This document shows positions 34,857-44,469 of a stretch of DNA of 64,000 nucleotides, piece after piece. The notes beneath the pieces are model-generated. The model was not told the DNA's origin and did no database searches. It saw only the letters and a program-made list of their open reading frames with translations. How positions within the stretch are numbered: the first letter of the stretch is position 1; every line of letters starts with the position of its first letter. The translations under genes and the position numbers were made by a program. This stretch comes from Monocercomonoides exilis (Eukaryota; Preaxostyla; Oxymonadida; Polymastigidae): contig LSRY02000026.1 of NCBI GenBank assembly GCA_001643675.2, positions 512,501 to 576,500 of the forward strand. Direction: 5' to 3'.

Positions 34857-36853
34857 TAAGCAATGGAGTGCAGGCCATGTGGAAAAGCAAGCAGTCCAGG
34901 AAAGCTCTCAGCCAAGTGCAGTTCAGAGACGGAGCGTTGCTTCTCAACCAACAAAAGATCAAGAAATTCAAGAAAATATCAGAAGAACAAATACGAACAG
35001 GAGTCGTTATCCCGATGGAGCAGAAGGATGTGAAATACAGAAACAATGTATTTCTTATTCAAAAGAAGTCAGGCAGCTGGAGACAGATTCTCGATTGTCG
35101 GAAACTGAATGCAGCGGTGAAGAGAACACATTACAAGTGCGATGGAGAAAAGACAGTGGAACGGCTGATAAGACGGAAATATTACGCAGTATCCCTAGAC
35201 TTGGAACAAGCTTATTACTTAATCCCAGTCTCAAAAGAACTAATTCCCTATCTTGCTTTCAGATTCATGGGAAAAGATTACTCCTTCAAAGGCATGCCTT
35301 TCGGCTTTGCAGATGCACCGCGTCTGTTCACACATATAATGAGGAAGGTGACAGCGGAGATAAGAAGGAGATGGGATGTCAGAGTCATTGCCTATTTGGA
35401 CGACCTTCTTTTTCTGCATCAAGATCAAGAAGTCTTGAAGAAAATAATTCAGGAGATAATCGTATTTTTGGAAAGCCTCGGTCTGCTGATAAACAAGAAG
35501 AAGTGCAACCTCATACCGAGTTCGCAGTTCAGCTTCCTTGGATTCGAATGGAATACAACAAGCTTCGATGTGTGTCTAACGAAGGAAAGAAGAAAAACAG
35601 TGCGAGAGCTGTGTCACAGGTGGGAGAGAAGGTGTTTAAGAGCCAAGACTATCAGAGTGAGGGACTTAGCATCATTCGTGGGAAAGCTCAGTTCTACACG
35701 CTTCGTTCTGCCAGACGCATCTTTACACCTCCAATCAATCTTCAAATTGCTGCAGAAAGGAGTTTTAACAAACGGATGGGATGGAATGATGAGGCTGAAT
35801 GCGTCAATCCTCCAGCAAATAAGAAGATGGAGATGGACATTGAAGAAGAACCCCAGACGCAGACTAACACCAGTGTTTATTCCAGAAGCAGTACTAACCA
35901 CCGATGCATCAGAAAGCTCCTGGGGAGCAACCCTCAGAATAAACAGAATGTCACTAGATTGTCACAGTCGTTTTCCATTCGCGGTGAAGAACCAATCATC
36001 CAACTTCAGAGAACTAAAAGCTGTGGAACTTGCCCTAACACATTTTGCACCAATCCTAGCAGAGAATCGGATTTCACAGTTGCAACTTCGGTCAGACAAT
36101 TCGGCAGTCGTCTTCAACGTGAACAGATGGAATGCAGGAAGGAATCTTCACCCGACACTCAAAAGGATATGGACATTGAAGGAGAAACTGAAAATAGTCC
36201 TGAAAGCAGTTCATCTTCCTTGACAGCAGAACACAAGAGCCGATGCTTTGTCCCGCCTGGAAAGAGCAGGAGACTACAGCATTACGGACGAAGATCTCTC
36301 TCAGATTCTGGAGGTGCTTCAAGTTACTCCAACGCTGGACGCCTTTGCAGCTCAACACAACCACAAGGTCGATCGTTGGTGCGGAATAGGAAGCCCATTG
36401 GGAGAAGACGGTCTAGCATATCCATGGAAGAACGAGTGCGTTCTGGCACACCCCCCAGTTCCCCTGATACCAATGACGATTCGGAAGGCACAGAAGGAGA
36501 GAGTACCAGTAGTATTACTCCTGCCGAACTGGAAGGGGCAGAACTGGGATGTGCTGTTGGAGAAGACGCCTCTTCGGACATTCGAATGGAAGAGTCTGAG
36601 AACAGTACTGAGAAAGGGTCCATCAATGGCAAGCACAGGTGCATGTCTTCCTCCAGGCCGGTTAAGAGTCATATTGATCAATCCACCAGAGTTAAAGGCG
36701 AGAGCTGGTGGAGAGGGGCGTTGGAAGAAAGATCTTTCCCAGTTTCATTGGCAGAGGAGTGCATATCGGGAATTGCTCAGTCGACGTGGGATGGATATTT
36801 ATTCGGCTTCGCACACTTTGGAGAACAGTGGGAAAAGAGTGATATGGGCATAA
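34690..36853 (+). pseudogene. DIRS reverse transcriptase/RNase H ORF (copy 1), interrupted
   Basis: The frame overlaps the end of gag. RT motifs are NVFLIQKKSGSWRQILDCRK, the palm segment YYAVSLDLEQAYYLIPV, GMPFGFADAPRLFT and the catalytic AYLDDLLFLHQD. RNase H motifs follow: LTTDASESSWGATL, ELKAVELALTHF and LRSDNSAVVFNVNRW. The C-terminal DIRS region shows TPTLDAFAAQHNHKVDRW and PPVPLIPMTIRKAQKE. TAG 34829-34831 sits at a position that is Trp in copy 2. TGA 36221-36223 interrupts the end of RNase H (AVHLP-stop-QQNTRADALSRL), where copy 2 has Cys and the DIRS consensus usually Gly. The element is therefore probably not autonomous now. Confidence 0.8.
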
Positions 36854-38049
36854 TTCCAGATGATATTCACGAGTGGGAAGCTCGATGTTCCAGTATATTT
36901 ATTACCCTTAGAGACAATGGAATGAGGCTGTCATGTTTGCAGCTCATCCGCTCAGCAGTTTCATTTTTCACAAGCTTGGTTTACAACACAAATTTAGGGG
37001 ATATTCCGATAATAAAAATATTGTTTTAAGGGTTTAGAAGAACAGAGAGGTCAAGAAAAAAGAAGGTCCAAGAAATTTGGAATCCGAAGACCATTCTGAC
37101 ATTCTTTTCTAATCTTGGAGAAAATCAAAGCTTGAGTTTCAAACATCTGACAATGAAAGCCATTGTGCTCACCATGTTATTCACTGCGTGCAGGTTTACA
37201 GAGTTGGAAAGAGTAGATATGGAAAGATCAAGATTCGAGCAGGAAGGAATATACCTGGACACAAGGCTCAAAACATCGCTTAATCGAACAGAGATTGCCG
37301 TTCCTTTTTTAAATGAAAACCCGTCAATTTGCCCAGCTTCGGCTATTCAGGTTTTGTGGGAAGAAACACAAAAGAGAAGACCAGATGGAAATAAATTGTT
37401 TTTAAATACCGAAACTTTTCATCCTCTAACAGTGGAAGGTATTAGACGATTGGCAAAAAAGACGTTGAAGGAAGCAGGAATTCCAGGCCATTTCACTCCT
37501 TATTCAATAAAGGCTGCAACGCTTTCAACGCTAACGATGTCAGGAATTCCACCAACTCAGATTGCGAAGTTTGCTTGTCTTTCCCCTAGAACAGACACTT
37601 TGGTGAAGCATTATGTGAAGGCCAATCTTGCTTCAACATTGGGGAAAGTGATTGCTTCAACTTTGAATGCTCCCAGTGAAGAGTTAGCAACCAAGCGGTC
37701 AGCAGAGGATGGTGGCAAGGGGTGTGTCAGACCAGAAAGAGACCAGAGGAACAATAATGATAGACGAGCAATGGAATCTGGGATGGTACTGAGGGACAAG
37801 AAGCGCCTGATGAAGCCATGTTTGAGTGAGGAAAAGGCTAAAGATACTGTTAAATTCCCTTCCAGAGTGGATGAGCCTGATGAGGAGATGGAGGAACGGA
37901 AGTCACTTGGAGAACAATTCATTATTCGAACAAGATCACAAGCAAAAAAGGAGGAAGAGAGCAACAACGCAAAGAAGACGCACACTGTGGTAGTAATGAT
38001 GGCTTCATCATCCAACTAATTGATTCTTTCAAACAAGAGAAGGAATTGA
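36586..38049 (+). CDS. DIRS tyrosine recombinase (copy 1)
   Basis: Overlaps the RT ORF in another frame. It starts around ATG 36586 and reaches TGA 38047-38049 if TAA 37027-37029 and 38017-38019 are Gln. The N-terminal core-binding part shows SIAQSTWDGYLFGFAHFGEQ. In the catalytic domain, the first Arg is in LFTACRFTELERV and the Tyr in TLVKHYVKANLA. The HxxR box position reads TPYSIKAATLSTLTMSG, i.e. Tyr and Lys where His and Arg are expected. The C-terminus is a low-complexity charged tail. The family inserts circular or linear element DNA by recombination, without target-site duplication. Confidence 0.8.
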
Positions 38050-38050
38050 T

Positions 38051-38846
38051 TCTCCACTTTCTTTTTTAAAATATAGAGAAAAAATGAAATAAACAAGAAT
38101 TCAAAATAGAAGCAATCGCAAACAAGTATGATTTTCAGTTACAGATTGCTCCTGCATGCTTGCAAGAATGAATCATTTTGTAAAATGAACATTATTTTAT
38201 TAATATTGAATGAGCAAATGTTAGGATATAAGAAATTTGTTCAAAATAATAACTTAAAAAAGCACAAAACTTTCACTGCACTTTCACTTGCTTTGAGTAT
38301 TGGATAAAATAAACAAAGTGTTTTAATGAAATATTTTATTTATTTATTTATTTGTGTTATTATCGTATTAAAACAAACTTTTTTTCACAACTTATAAATT
38401 CCAAAGATTTTTGACCTGTAAAATTGTTTCATATAAATAAATTAAGTTTTTCTAATTTATAATTTTGACACAACTTCTTTTCTTTTCTTTCCATTTTATT
38501 CTTTATTTTAAACTTGATAAAAAAAATTACTTTAAAAATCAATATGTGACTAAAAGCAAATTTAAAGAATTTTTTAATTATTAATACATGGTTTTCATAT
38601 GTTGTGCGTCTTTCATTAAGTCAAAATTTGAATAGTTTCGAAGTCGAAAAAATTTATTGAATAATTATGATTTCAAAAATATTGTGTCGAATCTTTCTTC
38701 TAAACATGTAACAATGTTATTCTCTTACAAACTGAATAGTTATTTTAACGAAAGGCGGATGTGGGAAATAAACCTGTGAGACGTGAGGTGAGTTTTGTTT
38801 TCACGTCCGTCGGTAAAAATTTTATCGTCAGTGTTTAATATTTTCC

Positions 38847-38897
<51 letters not shown>

Positions 38898-39100
38898 ATT
38901 AATTAATAAGAAAACTTATTCTCTTTAAGCATTCATTAATGTTTCCTATTAAAGATTATATGAAAATAATATTTGAAAGGAAAATTTTTTGTATCAATTT
39001 TTCATTTCCCATTAATCCATTTTAATTTCGATTTTTTATTGAATTGTTTTTATGTCAGATATCCCACTTGTTTTAATCGATTCATCCTTCTATTCAGAAC
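38051..39100. other. AT-rich intergenic with a long poly(T) tract
   Basis: No gene is supported. It contains a GC-richer island (AACGAAAGGCGGATGTGGGA, near 38747) that recurs in inverted form near 55190, and the T-run listed separately. Confidence 0.6.
38848..38893 (+). repeat. Poly(T) tract, 46 bases
   Basis: Uninterrupted run of T, equal to poly(A) on the minus strand. It could be a retroposon tail or simple slippage; no adjacent coding copy was found. Confidence 0.9.
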
Positions 39101-39114
39101 AAACCACTTTATTT

Positions 39115-40872
39115 TTCATGCATGCTCTTCATCAAATACAGCTGTGGTGCATGTTGGAACTGAATCTCAAAGAGCGAAACCTGGTAGATTGTCCTTTTCT
39201 GAATTGAACAGCTATCTCCTTGAATGGTGTGAGTGGAATGATTCAAAAGGTGGAAGCGCCTGGGGCGAGGCACTTCGTGTTGAATGCACAAATGCAAATC
39301 TCACAATCGCTTTGTGTTCATTCAACAAATGCTCATCAAGTAAAAGAAATGGAGGAGCGTTATATAGTAACAGTTAACAGAATGAGAATATTGCAAAATC
39401 CAATTTCTCAGGTTGTACAGCTGCTCATGGAGGAGCAACTTGCATAGCTTGGCCACAATAAAATTCTGTTTGGTCATTCTCAAAAAACAGAGTTGAAAGT
39501 TGTTCAATATTTGGTAGCGTGGAACATGCTGGTATTTTTCAATAAATGGAATGCCAACAAATGCTTTCTCCCTGTTTGCCAAATGCAAGTGCATCTCAAA
39601 TTCTGGTGGTAATTCTGCTGGTTCTCTAACATTTTCTTATCCTCCACAAAATAGACCAAATCAATTTTTGGTTAATGATTGCCAACCTATAAACAACAAA
39701 TTGACAAATTCGTCATCTTCATTAGGAGGAGCTGCCATTTATTTTCATTCAACTTATTCCTGGATGATCGGAATAAAATTCATCACATTCTGCTTCTTCG
39801 ATGGCAACACTGCAGCAAATGGAAGAGGAAATGATGTGTTCTTCAGCGGAAATAGCATCACCCAATCTCCATTCCAGCAATGTGGTTCAACAACCTCATC
39901 AAAAAGAGTGTATAATAATGGACAAGCTGATAATGCTGTGTATAATGGCTGGCTCCCCCTCATCGCCCAGAATAAAATAGTTGCAAATGGTGGAAGTGAT
40001 GTCGATGCCTGTGGCAAAATACAGCAAAGCCCATGTGCCACAGTTGAATATGCTTTTGGATGCGTTGCTCCCTTCTCCAAGACGCCTTCCTCACCCTTCT
40101 TGGTTCAACATTTGTTCAGACTCAAATAATTCACTTTAGTAAAGCTGTCACGAAAATCACAGGAAACGGTACAGCAGCCACAACCATCTCATTGAGTGAT
40201 ATTCCTCAACCTTCATTGTCATCATCATCTTCTTCTTCACCAGATCTATCTGCCTCGTCTGCCCTCTTCCAACAGACCCAGGGCTCCCTCACAGTCTCTG
40301 CCCTTGCCATCGCCCACAACTCCACAAACCAAATCACCCCCATCCTCTTTCACCTCTCCAATGACTCCCCTTCCCTCAACCTCAACACAACCACCATCAC
40401 CGGAACAACCTCCATAACAATAAAAACCCCCCTCTTCTTCCTCACTGCTGGCTCTCTCGCCCTCAACCACACAGCAATCACCAGTCTCTCCCTCAACAGC
40501 CAAAGCATTTTCCACCTCACCTCCCTCACCGCTCCCCTCACTCTCAACGCCTCCAACATCACAGACATCACCTCCACAGCCACTCCCACCAGCTGTGTCC
40601 TCTCTTCTGCCACCTCCCCTGCCCTCTCCCTCTCCCTCACCAACTGCACCATCACCAACATCAACTCAGAACAGTTGAGCCAACAGACTGCCACTAATGG
40701 CGGGTGCATCTCATTCGCCTCATCTGCGTCTGTAAACACATTTTCGGTGAGCTACACCAATTTCTCCAGCTGCCGTGTGAGCGAAAGGAAAAACGGAAAT
40801 CGAGAAAATGAAGGAGGAAAAAATTACAGAGAATGTGGGATGCTTCTAAAAACAGATGCAAAGGCGAAATGA
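39115..40872 (+). pseudogene. Broken beta-helix surface-protein gene, second subtype
   Basis: Three successive frames carry one protein. The first (about 39115-39545) has LLEWCEWNDSKGGSAWGE and FNKCSSSKRNGGALY, and reads through TAAs at 39375, 39459 and 39543, all in Gln-like contexts. The second (to about 40075) has SSLGGAAIYFHSTYSW, GNDVFFSGNSI and VANGGSDVDACGKIQQSPC, then CATVEYAFGCV. The third (40079-40872) has LTLLGSTFVQTQIIHFSKAV followed by Ser/Thr/Asn-rich beta-helix strands to TGA 40870-40872. The frame changes near 39545 and 40077 indicate indels. The subtype (short W-C-E-W motif, C-G-x-x-x-x-x-P-C-A-T-V) is shared with the copy at 57440-58975. Confidence 0.75.
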
Positions 40873-40975
40873 AGAAAATGCACTTCTTTTCAAAGAAGTT
40901 GGCATTAGAAAATTTACGGGGATGTTGTATGAAAATGAAGAGATAAATGATAACGAAAATAAAGAAGATGCGTGA
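40808..40975 (+). CDS. Small ORF overlapping the beta-helix remnant, unknown
   Basis: ATG 40808 to TGA 40973-40975, 55 residues, with TAA as Gln in GCFQKQMQRRNEENALLF, then VGIRKFTGMLYENEEIND. The composition looks more protein-like than the overlapping beta-helix frame here. It may be part of a neighbouring decayed gene. Confidence 0.25.
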
Positions 40976-41552
40976 AGTGATGAGAAAGAAAGAGGCTTAA
41001 TAAAAGAAAAAGAGAAAGATCATTTTGAAATAATGAGATTACGACAAAAAAAGAATGATAGAAAAAATGAAAGGAAATAAGGAAAAATGAAAAAGGAAAA
41101 GGAAATATACCTACGATTCTGCAACTACAACATCCAAGTGCAATGTTTATTGTGATTATGGATTCTGCATTATGAAACACGCACACGAAACAAATTTATT
41201 CTTCAGAATTTACAGAATATCATCGTTTTCTTTTTAATATTTATGCAAAAACTCTTAAAATTATCTTCAAAGTTAATCATTCTTTACATAAAATTCAAAA
41301 CAAATAACATTTTCACTTTGTTAACAAATTAATTGTTTAATATTTATTTTATTTAAGCTTATTTTCACGCTTCCGTCGAATTATCAAAATTTCTTTAATA
41401 AAACCATCAAAAAAGGTTTGATTTTTCTTTTGTTTCCACTATATTTTAATAAGTGTGTTTTGTTTGTTTTATTTTCCTTTTCCACAATTATTATTAATTT
41501 GAATGATCTTTTCTAATTTGAATTAGGGTGGCGATTTTTAAATTTTGTGCTT

Positions 41553-41584
41553 TTATTTGAATAAAGTCCACTTTATTCAAATAA
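41553..41584. repeat. 32-nt near-perfect palindrome
   Basis: TTATTTGAATAAAGT and its exact reverse complement are separated by CC. It can form a 15-bp hairpin. It could be a terminator-like structure, a recombination site or the core of a tiny foldback element; the sequence alone does not decide. Confidence 0.85.
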
Positions 41585-41802
41585 GCATGAGGATATTAAA
41601 AAAAAAAAAAAAAAACCTCAATTAATTCAAATTTCCCAACTTAATCTGCATTGTATCTAATTTTCTAATTAAAATCACACCATTTTTTTAAACAAACACA
41701 AAATTTAGTATTCACAAAAATCTGACAAAACAAAAATAAAAGCATTTAAAATGAATTGAGAGGTCTTTAACGTTGAAAATAACTGACAATTATGACTTAT
41801 AA

Positions 41803-41837
41803 CTACCGGGTTTTCCACTATCTACCGGGTTTTCCAC
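41803..41837 (+). repeat. Two direct copies of CTACCGGGTTTTCCAC
   Basis: Perfect 16-bp copies at 41803-41818 and 41822-41837, spaced three bases apart, GC-rich in an AT-rich spacer. The function is unknown; a protein-binding site or transposon end is possible. Confidence 0.8.
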
Positions 41838-42360
41838 CTAGGGTATATATTGATGCTTGAAGTGAAGAAAATGAACAAAACTCTCCAACATCTTATCACA
41901 CTCATTTTTTTCCTCAAAAAATGTATCAACATTGAACGAACTCCACATCTTTGTTTGTGTTCTTTGCCAAAATACTATTATTTGGTTCAGAAAATTCTTA
42001 TTTAGTTAGAATTTTTTAATTTGAAATTTTCAGATAAAAGTTATAGAGAAATCTCGGTTAATTTATTTATCTTTTAGTTTTTAATTTTTTTACTAATGTT
42101 GACTTTTGAATGAATAAATTTCCTGCTTTCATAACAAATGGAATAACATTAACTTCAATAACTACTGCATTTTCTTGGAATAATTGAATTGTGAAAAATA
42201 ATTGATGTGCTTTGAGTTATAATATGCCTATTTTTTCATGAATATAATCTCAAGCTTCGTCATTTCGAACAATTATCAAGATTTTTATTTTTGATTGATT
42301 AATTTCTCTCCATAGGAATAAAACGTTTGTAAAATCAACACACAGAAAAAAGTTATGATT

Positions 42361-43735
42361 TCAAAAATAATCATACATATACACAAAATAATTTGTGTAA
42401 CAGACAGATAGTCCAATAACATTATTGGGTGTCAATGTTGGTAGAATTTTTTGAAAGCTTGTGATAACGTCTTCGTATCCTTCTTTTTCCATGTTTTCTA
42501 TCATTTTCTTTTTTGTTTCCATTGTTTTCGCTTCCTCTTCTTTATTATCTCTCTTCTCTTTCAATCTTCTTGAAAGCTCCAAAAAGAATTCCAAGCAACT
42601 TCTTGCAATATTTTTGTTCAACGTGGGTTGCAGTATCCCTTCCATCATAAAATTTACTGCTCCTCCATCCACAAAACCGTTAACACTCACACTTTCAACG
42701 TATCCTATTGAATGAAACATGGAAATGCGCCATTCAGTTATAGCTCTTTCATTCTCTTTTGTGTCAAAACACATCTTGACAAGACTTTGGATCAATCCAA
42801 CAAATTCCTCTTTCCACAATCTCAAACTCAGAAAGAACACTTCTATCAAAAAAATCCATTTCATAATGATCTTTCTTTCTTTCTTTTTTCTCTTCTCAGT
42901 CTTTTCTTCTTTTTTGTTTCAATCAATGCATTTCGACAGATCTTCCACTTCTTTTGCAGCTTCTTCAGCAAAATGCATCCGATTCACAACAACATCTTCT
43001 AAACTTTTTTCTGAATGAAATCGGCTTATCACAATCTCCCAAGCAGATAGGCACCCAAGATGCGTCAAATTATGATGATCCCGATGATATCTGATGATCT
43101 CTTTGATTTCATTCAGATTTGGTTCACGATCCTCTCTCTTAAAAATTACATATAAAAAAAGCAACAATTTAACAATAATGATTCTATTTCAAACTGTGAG
43201 CATTTCAACGCGTCTCAAGGTCAGCAAAGCCATTTCAACTTCCTTTTGCGTTTCCTCGTTTTGATCAATTTGCTTTGCAGCTTTAAGAAGGCACTTCACG
43301 CAAACTGACAATAATTCTTTTGAGGTATCATTGTTTAGCAAAAGATGACATTCACAAAGATCAACTTGCAACTTCTCTTTCTTTCCTTCTGTTTTTCTAT
43401 TTTCTTCAAGAATGATCTTCTCAAATATTATCTTCAATGAAGAGCTATCGCAACAGCAATTCCAAAATTCTTTCCACACATTGCAATATCCCATATGCTT
43501 CAACATAGGCAACGCATTTATTAAATTCAATTTCTTTTCTTCAATCATTTTGTGAATTTTATTGAACATTTCAATTGTACAAATTTCCATGAATTCATTT
43601 TTGCTCATTTCGTCAACAATTTCGATCATTTCAACGATTTTCTGTTTCTGCTCATTCTCATTGCAACCTTCAAGTTCGTAAAGCAATTCTTCAAGCACAC
43701 ATAAAGAATAAGAAGCAGTGCCTTTTTTTATAAAC
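42361..43735 (-). pseudogene. Helical EIKEII-type family gene, near-complete, one in-frame TGA
   Basis: The best-preserved copy in the window. An acceptor-like CCAATAG near 43733 opens an exon with LLYELEGCNENEQKQKIVEM, MFNKIHKMIEEKKLNLINAL, LQVDLCECHLLLNN and QKEVEMALLTLRRVEML. A 57-base intron (43138-43194, GTTTGA to TTAAG) follows, then the exon with EPNLNEIKEIIRYHRDHHNL and NRMHFAEEAAKEVEDLSKCI. TGA 42919-42921 stands where the family has Trp (VDW); the frame then continues intact (LWKEEFVGLIQSLVKM ... NMEKEGYEDVITSFQKIL) to TGA 42361. Everything else is intact, so this is either a young nonsense allele or a readthrough. It is predicted all-alpha; the role is unknown. I recall large paralog sets of this type in Monocercomonoides. 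Confidence 0.7.
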
Positions 43736-44469
43736 TATTGGAAAAGAACAAACTCTTAAACTTATCAACTTCGGATGTACTTTGAATGATATAAAAAAAT
43801 TTTATTCTGTTCGTAATTGAGTGAACCTTTTTCATCTTGAATTGCGATTTAAACAGAAAACAATCGGTGAAAGCAAACTTTCTTCTTTTTCACACTTTTT
43901 GAAAATGTTATTATCTCAATCCTAACTTCTTTCCAATTTCAAAAAAATAAGTGTGAAATATGTCACAACAACAAAACCAATGATCGTTTTTGTATTTGTG
44001 AAGATAAGCAAATCTTTTGTTTCTTTTTGATCAAACCAACAAAATGAATAATTGTTGTCTTATATTCTTTATTATTCAAAATATAAGTCTGTCAAGACTT
44101 TTCATAATTTTTTCTCATGATTATTTTAAACTCTGAGTGACATGAACAAGAAAGTTCTTAACGTCCATCACCAATTTTCCAAATATTTTAAAAAAAAAAA
44201 GAGAGAGAGAGAAAGAAAGAAAAATAAATAAATAAAAAATCATATTCCAAACTATATTTTTCATAACTACAAATTGAATGATGAAAGAATAAAAAATTGC
44301 ATTCAAAAAGGATTATTGACATCAAACACTTATATCTTGTCTGAATTTATATTTTAATGCGCGCTCATAAAATGCAACAAAAAACTCAATTTATTTATAT
44401 ATTATAGCTTTTTTAAATTTTAAAAAACTACTTTTACTTTTTCTCGAACCATAACTCGGAACAGCAAAA
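43736..44469. other. Intergenic between divergent genes
   Basis: AT-rich, with an A-run followed by GAGAGAGAG near 44190-44210. It holds the upstream regions of the helical-family gene (minus) and the coiled-coil gene (plus). No promoter element is recognised; a missing first exon of the minus-strand gene may lie here. Confidence 0.4.

Larger units (their letters stand above)
33784..38050 (+). mobile_element. DIRS-like tyrosine-recombinase retrotransposon, copy 1
   Basis: Bounded by inverted repeats: ATCAATTCCTTCTCTTGTTT from 33784 and the reverse complement ending at 38050 (24 of 25 bases match). It contains gag-like, reverse transcriptase/RNase H and tyrosine recombinase ORFs in the DIRS order, with overlapping frames. 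This is a full-length copy by layout, but the RT frame carries a TGA. Inverted ends and a recombinase in place of a DDE integrase are typical of DIRS elements. Confidence 0.9.
40976..42355. other. AT-rich intergenic with palindrome and direct repeat
   Basis: About 1.4 kb without a supported gene. It holds a perfect palindrome (41553-41584), an A-run near 41600, and a 16-bp direct repeat (41803-41837), described separately. Confidence 0.6.

Noticed and set aside
34570-37029. Single 819-codon ORF as one protein
   Set aside because: Its first two-thirds is an off-frame shadow of the RT/RNase H frame; only the part from about 36586 encodes the recombinase.
38848-38893. Poly(T) as retroposon tail
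   Set aside because: No adjacent intronless gene copy or target duplication was seen; simple slippage is equally likely.
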